Origin: Candidatus Baldrarchaeota archaeon
Lineage (GTDB): Archaea > Asgardarchaeota > Baldrarchaeia > Baldrarchaeales > DXJG01
NCBI GenBank assembly: GCA_019056805.1
Contig: DXJG01000009.1
Span: forward strand, 126,015-190,014
Reading direction: 5' to 3'
Length of the DNA stretch: 64,000 bases
Below are positions 30,764-40,750 of this stretch, in pieces. The notes under the pieces are model-generated. The model had not been told where the DNA came from. It made no database searches and saw only the letters and a program-made list of their open reading frames with translations. Position 1 is the stretch's first letter. Every line of letters begins with the position of its first letter. A program made the position numbers and the translations under genes.

Positions 30764-31528
30764 TTATTCGTCTAAATCTGCCAATTTCCTGCAATGTTCT
30801 TCAAAGAAGTCAAATATTTGAGTTAAAAATTTTACGTTCGATATATTGGACTTATCTCCTTCCTCAAGCTCCCTATGATGCCACCAGTATCCCCACCTGT
30901 AAAACATATAAAGCAAGCCAACAGCGAACACAAGTCCATTACCATAATTTCTTATAGCAGCAACTACCCCTGGCCTATTTCCCATCATTGCAGCCCCCAA
31001 TACAGTCCAATCATTTGAAACTCTTAAAAAATAAGGAGCTATCTTTGGATCTTTACCAGGAATCTCTGCAACTGCTTTTAAATTTTCATTAATTTTATGC
31101 TTTCCCAGAAAATTCCTAATGAGTTCAAAACGTGAATCTACCTTCAAGAACCGTTCCGGAACTCCACAAAAGAACGCATAACTCTTGGCCTTCTCTTCTA
31201 AAAACTCTGCATCGAAAACTCTAAGCAATCTATTTATTCCTTCAAAATTTTCAACCGGCCTGCCAATGAAAAGAATTCCTCCTTCATCAACCCAAGAAGC
31301 AATTTCACGAATCTCTTTGTTATGAAAGGGTATATTACCTGATGCACTTATTATAATAAAAACATCCCAATCATCTAAATCTTCTCTACTTACATTTCCA
31401 CGAGTTAATCCAACGGTGTATCCCCGTTCTTTTTCTAACCACCAAAGAAATCCCCCAATGCCTAGAACTCCTGGCATCTCTGATTCGTACCGATAAACAT
31501 CAATAAGAACATCAAGTATCACATACAA
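30764..31528 (-). CDS. class I glutamine amidotransferase-like / ThuA-like fold protein, unknown function
   Basis: GIGGFLWWLEKERGY...DVFIIISASG...WVDEGGILFIGRP. Confidence 0.45.
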   Translation of the reverse strand: MYVILDVLIDVYRYESEMPGVLGIGGFLWWLEKERGYTVGLTRGNVSREDLDDWDVFIIISASGNIPFHNKEIREIASWVDEGGILFIGRPVENFEGINRLLRVFDAEFLEEKAKSYAFFCGVPERFLKVDSRFELIRNFLGKHKINENLKAVAEIPGKDPKIAPYFLRVSNDWTVLGAAMMGNRPGVVAAIRNYGNGLVFAVGLLYMFYRWGYWWHHRELEEGDKSNISNVKFLTQIFDFFEEHCRKLADLDE

Positions 31529-31651
31529 CCCTCCACTATCCTATATTCAACCCTTTCTCAGCACTATAAAATATGATGCAAGATCACTATTTTAAAATTC
31601 TATTACCACCGGGTAACGGTAAATATTAAAATAATAAAATTAAAGTGTGAG

Positions 31652-33002
31652 TTAAAATCCTTTTTCCTTCAAGAATTTCTCAATTATATCTCTTAGGTCT
31701 GGCTTTCCTATTTCTTGTAGCTCGTATCTCACTCTTAATACTGGCTTATCTACATCGATTAATCGTCTTATATCAATTGGAGTCCCAGTTACAACGATGT
31801 CACACTCTGTTCTTTTAATCGTCTCTTCTAATTCCTTTATTTGCTCTTTACCATAACCCATTGCCGGTAAAACAGGTCCCAGATGAGTGTATTCTTCATA
31901 AACTTCTTTTATTGAACCAACAGCGTAAGGACGCGGATCTATAATCTCCTTAGCTCCAAATTTCCTAGCAGCCAAGTAACCCGCTCCAAAAGGCATATGG
32001 CCATGAGTTACCGTGGGACCATCTTCAACTGCCAATACTCGTTTACCTCTAATCATTTCGGGGTTGTCAACAAACAATGGCATTGCTGCATCAATAATTA
32101 TCGCGTTTGGATTGATCTTTTCCAGATTTCTCCTAACTTTTTCAATGTTTTCTGGAGGTGCGGTTTCAACTTTATTTATAATAAGTACATCTGCCATTCT
32201 TGCATTTGCTTCCCCTGGATATGCACCAACTTCTTGGCCAGCTCTATGAGGGTCAGCCACAACAATGAAGAGATCTGGCTTATAAAATGGGAAATCGTTA
32301 TTTCCACCATCCCAAATAATTAAGTCAGCTTCTTTCTCAGCTTCCCTAAGAATTTTTTCATAATCTACGCCAGCATATACTACAACACCCCTATCGATAA
32401 GTGGCTCATATTCTTCTCTCTCCTCTATGGTACATTCATAGCGGTCTAAATCTTCATAAGAAGCAAATCGCTGACATACCTGTTTTCTTAAGTCTCCGTA
32501 TGGCATTGGATGTCTTATAACAACAACTTTAATACCTTTCTCCTTAAGGAGATCTACAACTCTTCGCGTAGTAGGACTTTTACCGGATCCTGTTCTTACA
32601 GCGCAAATAGCTATTATTGGGACCTTAGATTCTAACATTGTAGATTTTGGACCCATAAGTCTAAAATCAGCACCAGTGGCTAGAACCATAGAAGCTTTGT
32701 GCATAACATCTTCATATACCAGATCGCTGTATGCTAATATCACTTGTTCTACATCAAATTTTTTGACAAGTTCCGGTAATTGTTCCTCAGGGTATATTGG
32801 TATGCCATTTGGATAGTTGGGACCAGCAAGTTCAGGTGGGTATTTTCTCCCAGTTATATTTGGAATTTGAGCTGCTGTAAAAGCAACGACCTCATACAAA
32901 TCATTATTTCTAAAATGTACGTTAAAATTGTGGAATTCGCGAGCCCTCTTAGGGCTTGTCGCGTCCAGCAGCACCCATAATTATTACCTTTATCTTTTTC
33001 AT
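31652..33002 (-). CDS. cyclic 2,3-diphosphoglycerate synthetase-like GTPase; two exons 33002-32958 and 32935-31652
   Basis: Joined start MKKIKVIIMGAAGRD|FHNFNVHFRNNDLYEVVAFTAAQIPNITGRKYPPELAGPNYPNGIPI; P-loop-like GSGKSPTTRRV. Confidence 0.85.
32936..32957 (-). other. predicted 22-nt archaeal-type (BHB) intron in protein-coding gene
   Basis: Minus strand TGGA-CGCG-AC/A-AGCCCT-AAG-AGGGCT-CGCG-AA/T-TCCA: canonical 3-nt bulge / 4-bp helix / 3-nt bulge; removal restores frame. Confidence 0.85.
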
Positions 33003-33212
33003 TCCATAACTCACCTTCTGTTTTTATTACGTCTTTTAACGACGTCTAAAACTTACATCTTTATCTTATTAAACTATTTTCCTATATAACAATCACAACT
33101 AGCTATTTATCCTGTTTAATGTTAAATGTTTTAACTTAATTTTGCAAAATTTTTCTTCATACTATTTAAGAAAAAGTAAAAGGCAAATTATACATGTGAA
33201 ACTCAAAAACAT

Positions 33213-34115
33213 TTATCGCTTCCTTTTCTTCCTGGTAGGCTTTTTCTTTCCCTTTTTACTAATACGTTCGTAAATTTTCTTCATGTTAATAGCATCTCTA
33301 TCCAGCGTAGGTGACTCGCTTATAATAACTGGTTTCAATCCCAACTCAACAATTAACTCCGCAAAAGGTTCAAAAGGAGGGCCAAATTCTTTTTCAGACA
33401 ACAACCTATGAGTCTTCTCACCTTTATCCGTAAATTCCACCTTGGTAAAATGACAATGAAGATCTTTTAGCACATCAGAACCCAGCCTCTTCTCTATTTC
33501 ATCAAGAATTTTTTCATACTCCTTCCTACCTTTAATTAATCCCTGTTCTCTCGCATGGACATGAGCCCAATCTATTGTAGGGCACACTAATTCTACTTGC
33601 TCACACATCGTTAAAATTTCATCTAAACTTCCCAACTGTGAGAGTTTTCCCGTAGTCTCCGGAGCTAAAAGCACACCCTTTATACCCTCAGCCTTAGCCA
33701 TCTCCACAACTTCTCTAATCGCCTCTATACACATTTTCAAAGCTTCTTCTGGAGTTTTCTCTCCATAGTAGCCAGGGTGAAAAACAACTTTTCTAGCACC
33801 CATCCACATCGCAGCCCTCATAGAATCCAAAAGACGCTCCTTAGATTTTTTAAACGTCTCCTTTTTATCTGAAGACAAATTTATATAATAAGGTCCGTGA
33901 AGAGAAACATAAACATCGTTTTCCTTAGCATTTTTTCCCAGTTCTCTTGCCACTTCTTCCTTTATACGCACCCCTCGTACAGCCTGGTATTCGTAAGCAT
34001 CAAGACCTTCCTCTCTAATGTATATGGGGGCTTCAACGGTTGGACCTTTAAAATCTAAAGGATTTCCAGCAGGACCAAAACGTACACGATCAGCCATAAT
34101 TATTCCCCCAACCAA
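33213..34115 (-). CDS. nfo: endonuclease IV-like TIM-barrel (AP endonuclease family 2)
   Basis: SLHGPYYINLSS, KVVFHPGYY, LLAPETTGKLSQLGSLDE, PTIDWAHVHAR, HCHFTKVEF metal-binding motifs. Confidence 0.85.
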   Translation of the reverse strand: MVGGIIMADRVRFGPAGNPLDFKGPTVEAPIYIREEGLDAYEYQAVRGVRIKEEVARELGKNAKENDVYVSLHGPYYINLSSDKKETFKKSKERLLDSMRAAMWMGARKVVFHPGYYGEKTPEEALKMCIEAIREVVEMAKAEGIKGVLLAPETTGKLSQLGSLDEILTMCEQVELVCPTIDWAHVHAREQGLIKGRKEYEKILDEIEKRLGSDVLKDLHCHFTKVEFTDKGEKTHRLLSEKEFGPPFEPFAELIVELGLKPVIISESPTLDRDAINMKKIYERISKKGKKKPTRKKRKR

Positions 34116-34243
34116 ACATCATTACTAGATAAACTAACTTACAACACATTTAATATAATATTCCCCTCCCCATATACATGAGCACATGAAAAATGATAAA
34201 AGGTTAAATGAGCTGCATACTATATAAGAAAAACCATTATCTA

Positions 34244-34343
34244 GGGCCCGTGGCCTAGCAGGATAAGGCGGCGGCCTCCTAAAATCTCCTCAAAGATTGT
34301 AGAAAGCCGCAGATCCCGGGTTCGAATCCCGGCGGGCCCGCCA
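34244..34343 (+). tRNA. tRNA-Arg (CCT) with ~23-nt intron at 37/38 (34282-34304) and encoded CCA
   Basis: Same body as first tRNA; anticodon stem GCGGC/GCCGC around CTCCTA-A; intron has AATCT/AGATT stem. Confidence 0.92.
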
Positions 34344-34367
34344 AAGAACCCTATCCGAGATATAGTT

Positions 34368-36617
34368 TTAGCTTATTGGTTCTCCTACTCTTGGACTTGT
34401 TATAGTTTTTGTCTCTATTCCTAATTCTACCACTTTTTTCAATAATTCGCTAGCTTTTGTTTTTGATAAGTACTTATTATCATTTCCGCAATAATAATCA
34501 TATACACATGATGGGCAGCCATCTCCTTTGCATTTACAGCTTGTTAATATTTTAAGGGCTCTATTAAGTGCCTTTTCAAGTCTTTCTATAAGAAGAAGGG
34601 TAAGACCTGAACCACCCACAGCACCATCATATATGAAAATTGTTCCATCTGGGTATGATATGCCTCCCATTTCTGCTATATCGGCTCCAACAACTGTTTG
34701 TGCCGCTGATATTATCACATGTTCTGCTGCATGGGCAGCAGATGCGGCATCTTCTAAATCCCATTCAGGATTCATGGGTAATTGAAAAGCTATGCCTCTT
34801 GTTTCAAATCTATATTTTAGGGGTTCCTCAAGCATTGTTTCGCTCATTACATGTTTTGTTGTAAAGTCCCTTGTTTTATATCCGTAGACCACATGTTCTA
34901 TTGTCATTTCACTGTAAGTCACTGGAATACCGTAAACTTTTCGTTTCTTGACTGTTGTAAAATCAACAGGTTCTGATCTCCATACAGGTTTTGTTTCCAA
35001 TCTCAAATATTTTGGTATTTGAGTTACTATTGCTCTTTTATAGTCGAATTCAAGAACTTGGTAAAGTTTACCTCCATGCATATAAATTGCTCCGGGATAA
35101 AGCTCCTTTATTGCCATCGGCATTTCTCTAAACCCTAAATATTGTTTCTTAACATTATAAATGTGAATTATATCACCTGTCCCTCTTAGATTTATGGTAT
35201 ACAGAGTTTTCCAGCATTTTTCCAATGGATAAAACATGTTTCTTCGTTCAATTAAATACCCTTGAGATATAAGCTCCTTAATTATTTTCTTCTCTTTCTC
35301 TGACATTCTTTCTACTTCGCTTAGCCTTATAGGACGGTCACATGCCATACCGATAAGATGATTTCTTGTGATTATTGGATTTGTTGGATCAACATATACA
35401 GGTTCAGGCTCCTGCTTGAAGAACTCATCTGGGTTTTCACTATAATATCTGCTAATAGGGTCCTCACCAAGAATGGTAAACACATAGGCAGTTTGACCTC
35501 TTCTCCCAGCTCTTCCAACTCTTTGTAGATATTTTGCAAATGTCGGCGGTATTTCAGTTAAAATTACACAATCTAAATCTCCTATATCTATTCCTAGCTC
35601 AAGGGTAGGTGTTGCAACAACAGCTTCCAACTTACCTTGCTTAAATTCTGTCTCCACCTTCTTTCTAAAATGTTCTGTTAGCCCGGCGCGATGTATTCCT
35701 ATCTTTATTTTTCTCATATCTGCTAATCGCTTTATGGACTCCGCTTCTTTATGACCCCTAACAAAAATTAATGTTTTCTTTCCAGCATTAATCATTATTT
35801 TTACCAGTTCTACAGCCTCACTTATCCTACTTCTTGTCAAAGGCCGTATGAATACATGATACGTTTTACCAGTAACTCTTCCTTTTGAGTATACAACCTC
35901 TACTTTCCTATCAAAAAGAGTTTCACCAAACTTCTCAGGATTACCTATCGTAGCTGATGAACCTATGAATTGAAGCCTTCTTCTAGCTTTCCTTTTTAAT
36001 CTCCTAAGGAGATGATGAACATGAGCCCCAAAAACTCCACTATAAACATGTAACTCGTCCAAAACTACAATTTTAAGGGTGCTAAGTATATCTCTAAACC
36101 ATCTACTAGGCAGTATTCGATTGAGCATATCTGGATTCGAAATTAAAATCGAAGGAGGATTCGCCCTTATTCTTTCCCTATCCTTCTCTGAAGTATCGCC
36201 ATCGTAAATAGCTATCGATATGCCGAAAATACTTGGAAACATCTTGTATACTTTCTCCACTTGATCACGAGCTAGAGCTTTAGTTGGATACATTATAAGT
36301 GCCCTTGTTCCTTCACCAATGTGATGAATACAATCCTGTAAAATAGGTGTTAGGAATGCTTCTGTTTTTCCCGTACCAGTTCCAGAAACAATAACAACAT
36401 CCTTTCCATCTAAAATTTTCCGGATAGCCTCTTCTTGAAACTTATAAAATCTAGTAATTTCCCTTCTTTTCAACGCAGATATAACTGAGGGGCGGAGAGG
36501 TAAATCATCTACATTACAGCCATATGGAATTTCGGTTCTTTCAAGAACTTTCGACACAACCATTTTCCTAGTGTTATCACTTATAACACTTTGAATAATT
36601 GGGTCGTCGGTTATCAT
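34368..36617 (-). CDS. DEAD/DEAH-box helicase with C-terminal Cys4 (Hrq1/MrfA-like, DUF1998)
   Basis: VVSGTGTGKTEAFLTPI, VLDELHVY, SSATIGNP, QRVGRAGRRGQ, C-terminal CKCKGDGCPSCVYDYYCGNDN. Confidence 0.9.
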   Translation of the reverse strand: MITDDPIIQSVISDNTRKMVVSKVLERTEIPYGCNVDDLPLRPSVISALKRREITRFYKFQEEAIRKILDGKDVVIVSGTGTGKTEAFLTPILQDCIHHIGEGTRALIMYPTKALARDQVEKVYKMFPSIFGISIAIYDGDTSEKDRERIRANPPSILISNPDMLNRILPSRWFRDILSTLKIVVLDELHVYSGVFGAHVHHLLRRLKRKARRRLQFIGSSATIGNPEKFGETLFDRKVEVVYSKGRVTGKTYHVFIRPLTRSRISEAVELVKIMINAGKKTLIFVRGHKEAESIKRLADMRKIKIGIHRAGLTEHFRKKVETEFKQGKLEAVVATPTLELGIDIGDLDCVILTEIPPTFAKYLQRVGRAGRRGQTAYVFTILGEDPISRYYSENPDEFFKQEPEPVYVDPTNPIITRNHLIGMACDRPIRLSEVERMSEKEKKIIKELISQGYLIERRNMFYPLEKCWKTLYTINLRGTGDIIHIYNVKKQYLGFREMPMAIKELYPGAIYMHGGKLYQVLEFDYKRAIVTQIPKYLRLETKPVWRSEPVDFTTVKKRKVYGIPVTYSEMTIEHVVYGYKTRDFTTKHVMSETMLEEPLKYRFETRGIAFQLPMNPEWDLEDAASAAHAAEHVIISAAQTVVGADIAEMGGISYPDGTIFIYDGAVGGSGLTLLLIERLEKALNRALKILTSCKCKGDGCPSCVYDYYCGNDNKYLSKTKASELLKKVVELGIETKTITSPRVGEPIS

Positions 36618-36773
36618 AGATTTCCTCTCTACCTAGTTCAAAATATAAGATTTAAATCAAAATTTAAATGTAGTTTCTTCAACAAGGTAAAAAAGTTTAA
36701 GATATAAAGATTTTCTGGGAAATCCTATTTTAGTCTACATCGTATTTCAACCGAATTTAGAAAATGAAATATT

Positions 36774-39692
36774 CTATGTTAGTAGTATTGCTGGTTTTCC
36801 TGGTAATGCTTGTTCTGCTTTAGGATGTTTTTCTTCTTCCGCTCTTTTTATCACCACTTCTTTTAGTCCAGTTTCCTTCGCTATGTAATCTGCAAATTTT
36901 TGAAATACCTCCATTTCTATTTCAGGATCTGTAAATTTCCACAGTCTGCCAGCTTTAACTATTCTTTGAACAAGTTGTTGAACTTTTTTAGCAAATTTCC
37001 TTAAATTTTCATCCTTCATTAACAAAGGCATTAGCGATTTGAAGGTCAACGGTGCGCCAGATTCTACTATTTTTTGGAAAGCTTGATATTTCCATTTTGG
37101 AGCGATGTAAATGTATGCAGTAGACGGTTTTTGATCTTTTATCAAAGACTTAATCTCTTTTATATCGCCTATAGTCTGTAGTACAATTTCTATCGATGTT
37201 TCTATCCTTTCATCTATCAATTTCTCATCGGGGGTTGGCCAAGGTTCCAACGATATGAAACTCTTTTTCCCCATTTTATGCCATATTTCTTCGCAAATAT
37301 GAGGAATTACCGGCGCTAAAAGACGTAGCCATTTATCCAATACGTATCTTAGTACCGCTGCAACTTCATTAATATTTCTATCCTTCATTATCTCCCTGTA
37401 AAAGTCTATATGATGCATGATTTCGAAGAAACTTTGTATTATTGCATCTCTAAATCTTAAATCCTCATAGAATTTTGTAACATTTCGAATAGTTGTGTTT
37501 ATTTTTGAAAGCATCCATCTACTAATACTTGAAACTTTTTCTACTTTTAGTTCTCTTTCAGGCATTTCTAAGATCTCGTTTACCACATTCCAGAAGTGTT
37601 GTAACCTTTTCATAGTTACTGTTACTTCTTTTTCTCTCCAATCCATTGTAGTGGGCAAATCTGCTGCGTATGCCACATACAGCCTATATAGATCACTTGA
37701 ATACTTCTTCGCTATATCTACTAGTGGTATTATGTTTCCATAGGATTTAGACATTTTTCTTCCTTCTTTAATAACTAGCTCATTTAATGTTATCTTTTTA
37801 GGCCATTTTTCCTCCGGGAAGATTGCTACATGATGAAATATGAAGAATGTCAAGTGGTTCGTTATATGTGCAGGAGCTGTATGTCTCTGATCAACTGGAT
37901 ACCAATATTCAAATTCCTCATGCATTTTTCTCAACAAATCTGCTGGAATCCCTGTTTTCTTCGCTACTTCTTCAGGTGTTCCGTTACCCAAGAAAACATA
38001 GTCCCAAAATTCATAGGACAGTTTTGATGAATCTATGTTATTTTCTCTAATATGATGTATTACTGTATAAAATGCCATGTATATTGTCGAATCTGAGAGA
38101 GATTCTATAATCCATTCGGGATCAAATGGCAGAGGTGTCCCTATTCCTCGTTTCCTTGCGCAAGGCCTTTCCCTCAACCATTCTATCGTATCTTCAAAAA
38201 GCTTCCTATATGTTCTTGGAAATATCACCATATTTTCTAAACATTTTCTTGCTTTCTGCTTCCATTCTTCTTTTGAGTAATCTATGAACCACTGATCAGG
38301 TAAAACAACTGCTATAACCTTACCACCACATCTACAGATTACAGGCTTCTCTAAAGCAGTAACTTCATACATAACATCTGCCATACCCAAATCATTCAGA
38401 TACTGAACTACATCATCTTTGATTTCCGACACTTTCCTACCAGCAAATTCACCACAATTCTCCTTCATCACTCCATGATAGTATTCAGCCTTATAAATTT
38501 CTTCGGTTGCTTTTTCCAGCTTGTCCACGTCATCCTGGCTCTTTATTCCCATTTTTTCACATATTTCAACAGCTGGATAATCTCCGAATCCCTCGATCTT
38601 TATAATTGAAATAGGTTTTATTTCTCTAATTTCTTCTATATTTAACCCGAATTCTTTAACCATTTCTCGGTTTTCCTGTAAATCCTTTAACGCTATCCAG
38701 TCAAAAGGAGCATGAGCAGGTACAGAGTATACAACGCCAGTTGCATTATCTGTATCGACAAAACGCCCTGGCAATATAGGTATTTCCCTATTTATCGGTG
38801 CTATACATGTTTTACCTACCAGTTCTTTACCCTTTAATTCTCTTAGTACTTCTACTTTTCTCTCTTGTCTTGATAGTTTAAATGCTGCTTCTTTTGAAAT
38901 TATCCATTTTTCTCCATCAATTCTAGCCTCAACATATGTACCTTCAGGATGTACCCACAGGTTTGTGACACCAAAGATAGTTTCAGGCCTTAATGTAGCT
39001 GCAGCTAAATAACTATCATTCATTTTAAACTTTATAACAGTAAAATCTATTATTTCAGGCTTTATTTCATCTCCGCCTTTTATATCATCTTCACCAACAG
39101 CATTTCCATGATTTACACAAAACAGAATCGGATATTTTCCCTGTTTTATAAATCCTTTTTCATTTAGCTTCTTAAACTGCCACGTAACAAATGCTTGATA
39201 TTCCGGGTCTCCCGTTGTAAATTTTCGTCTCCAATCTATACCGAAACCTAGCGACTTAAAGTCCTGGCTAATTACCTGAGAGAAAAATTTTGCAACGTTC
39301 CAAGGCTCTTTAAACGACTCCGCTATCTCATCTATTTTTCTCTCGTCCTCAACATACAATTTAACATAATCTCTATACTCTCGTATCGCCCCTGGATCTC
39401 CTGACCGGATCCTAGCAGATATTCCCTCTATAGGTGTGCCAGTTATATGAAATGCCATAGGCCAAAGTACATTGTAACCTTGCATCCTCTTGAACCTTGC
39501 AATTAAATCCCCGATAGTATATGTTCGTCCATGTCCTATATGTAGAGCTCCACTCGTATATGGGTAAGGTACGGTTAGGAAAAATTTCTCCTTGCTTGGA
39601 TCAGGATCAGCCTCAAATATTTTTGCTTCTTCCCATTTCTTCTGCCATTTTGCCTCTATGGCTCTTAAAGTTTCTAAGAAATTGCTCGACAA
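36774..39692 (-). CDS. leuS: leucyl-tRNA synthetase
   Basis: TVPYPYTSGALHIGHGRTYTIGD (HIGH) and GRKMSKSYGNIIPL (KMSKS); archaeal LeuRS length. Confidence 0.93.
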   Translation of the reverse strand: MSSNFLETLRAIEAKWQKKWEEAKIFEADPDPSKEKFFLTVPYPYTSGALHIGHGRTYTIGDLIARFKRMQGYNVLWPMAFHITGTPIEGISARIRSGDPGAIREYRDYVKLYVEDERKIDEIAESFKEPWNVAKFFSQVISQDFKSLGFGIDWRRKFTTGDPEYQAFVTWQFKKLNEKGFIKQGKYPILFCVNHGNAVGEDDIKGGDEIKPEIIDFTVIKFKMNDSYLAAATLRPETIFGVTNLWVHPEGTYVEARIDGEKWIISKEAAFKLSRQERKVEVLRELKGKELVGKTCIAPINREIPILPGRFVDTDNATGVVYSVPAHAPFDWIALKDLQENREMVKEFGLNIEEIREIKPISIIKIEGFGDYPAVEICEKMGIKSQDDVDKLEKATEEIYKAEYYHGVMKENCGEFAGRKVSEIKDDVVQYLNDLGMADVMYEVTALEKPVICRCGGKVIAVVLPDQWFIDYSKEEWKQKARKCLENMVIFPRTYRKLFEDTIEWLRERPCARKRGIGTPLPFDPEWIIESLSDSTIYMAFYTVIHHIRENNIDSSKLSYEFWDYVFLGNGTPEEVAKKTGIPADLLRKMHEEFEYWYPVDQRHTAPAHITNHLTFFIFHHVAIFPEEKWPKKITLNELVIKEGRKMSKSYGNIIPLVDIAKKYSSDLYRLYVAYAADLPTTMDWREKEVTVTMKRLQHFWNVVNEILEMPERELKVEKVSSISRWMLSKINTTIRNVTKFYEDLRFRDAIIQSFFEIMHHIDFYREIMKDRNINEVAAVLRYVLDKWLRLLAPVIPHICEEIWHKMGKKSFISLEPWPTPDEKLIDERIETSIEIVLQTIGDIKEIKSLIKDQKPSTAYIYIAPKWKYQAFQKIVESGAPLTFKSLMPLLMKDENLRKFAKKVQQLVQRIVKAGRLWKFTDPEIEMEVFQKFADYIAKETGLKEVVIKRAEEEKHPKAEQALPGKPAILLT

Positions 39693-39994
39693 AATTCAGG
39701 CACCTCCAGATTATTTAGAATAATCATGCTGGCAAAAGTAGATCTTTGATACAGTATTTTAAAGTTGAAAAACATATGTTTGGAAGCTATTTTAATAGAG
39801 AATACAATCCCTCACGCTTTTGGCCTCCTTCTTCTCTAATTATTACTTACTCACATTTAAACTTATGGATTAAAAGACTCGACGATTAATGTCCCTAGAA
39901 TGTTAAAACTGAGAGATTTTATAAGGTGATTGCCACTTAAATATTATGGAAAAATTTAGATTTAAGTTTAAGAACTTCTATTTAGGTGTCTTAA

Positions 39995-40747
39995 TTGCCG
40001 ACATGTCCTCAATGTGGTAATACTGTTTCGCCTGACGAAGTTATTTGTCCTTTTTGTGGTTATAGAGTTGGTACTGAAGAAGTTAAGAGGGTTTTTGAAG
40101 AAGAATATGAAGAAAGAGTACCACCTAAACCCGTATTGACAAAGCTTAAACTTTTATTCATTTCGCCTAAAGAAACTTTCAAAGATCTTGCATATTTTCC
40201 AGAAAATTCCGGCACTTTCTTAATATTGTTGATATGTGCTGTTCTTTCTACCTTAACCATACTTGCAGTTCTTTCTCATTTAAATATAGAAATAAGCTAT
40301 ATGTCTTATATCAGTTTTTTCTTTGGAGGATTCTTTGCTAATTTTATTTTATATGTAATAATATGGTTATTTTTTTCTCTATGTTATTGGATTCCTACTC
40401 GTTTATTTTTTGGGAAAATTAGTTTTAGGAAAGTTTCAGCATTTTTAGGCTATGCTTTGGTAACATTTATTCCAGCTAACTTCATAACTCTAATATTGGC
40501 TCTGATAATTGTACCGCGAATACCTTCTTCAGAAACAGATATTTTAACATTTATTCAAGAAGCACTTAACATACCACCATTTAATATCTATCATATGATC
40601 TTTCTTCCATTTTTGATTGGAACGGGTATACTATATGCTTATGGTGTTAGAGAGGAATTCAAAACTAGTTTTGTAAAATCACTGATTTTTTCTCTTTTTA
40701 CAACAATACTTATCTTACTATTTATTTACAAACTTCTATACCCCTAA
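39995..40747 (+). CDS. zinc-ribbon + Yip1-like integral membrane protein
   Basis: CPQCGNTVSPDEVICPFCGYRVG followed by FISPKETFKDLAYFPENSG and ~5 TM segments, Yip1-domain-like. Confidence 0.72.
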   Translation: MPTCPQCGNTVSPDEVICPFCGYRVGTEEVKRVFEEEYEERVPPKPVLTKLKLLFISPKETFKDLAYFPENSGTFLILLICAVLSTLTILAVLSHLNIEISYMSYISFFFGGFFANFILYVIIWLFFSLCYWIPTRLFFGKISFRKVSAFLGYALVTFIPANFITLILALIIVPRIPSSETDILTFIQEALNIPPFNIYHMIFLPFLIGTGILYAYGVREEFKTSFVKSLIFSLFTTILILLFIYKLLYP

Positions 40748-40750
40748 AAA

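Noticed and set aside
31997-32323. Plus-strand ORFs within the cPGS-like gene
   Set aside because: Opposite a strongly conserved coding frame.
32936-32957. Interpreting the 22-nt insertion as a simple frameshift or pseudogene
   Set aside because: The insertion boundaries coincide exactly with canonical BHB cut sites and the remaining 400+ codons are intact; a random lesion would not produce this.
31652-32974. ORF-track start of the cPGS-like gene (MLLDATSPKRAREFHNFN)
   Set aside because: Starts at an out-of-frame GTG inside exon 1 and lacks the conserved MGAAGRD segment; the BHB-spliced start at 33002 explains the sequence better.
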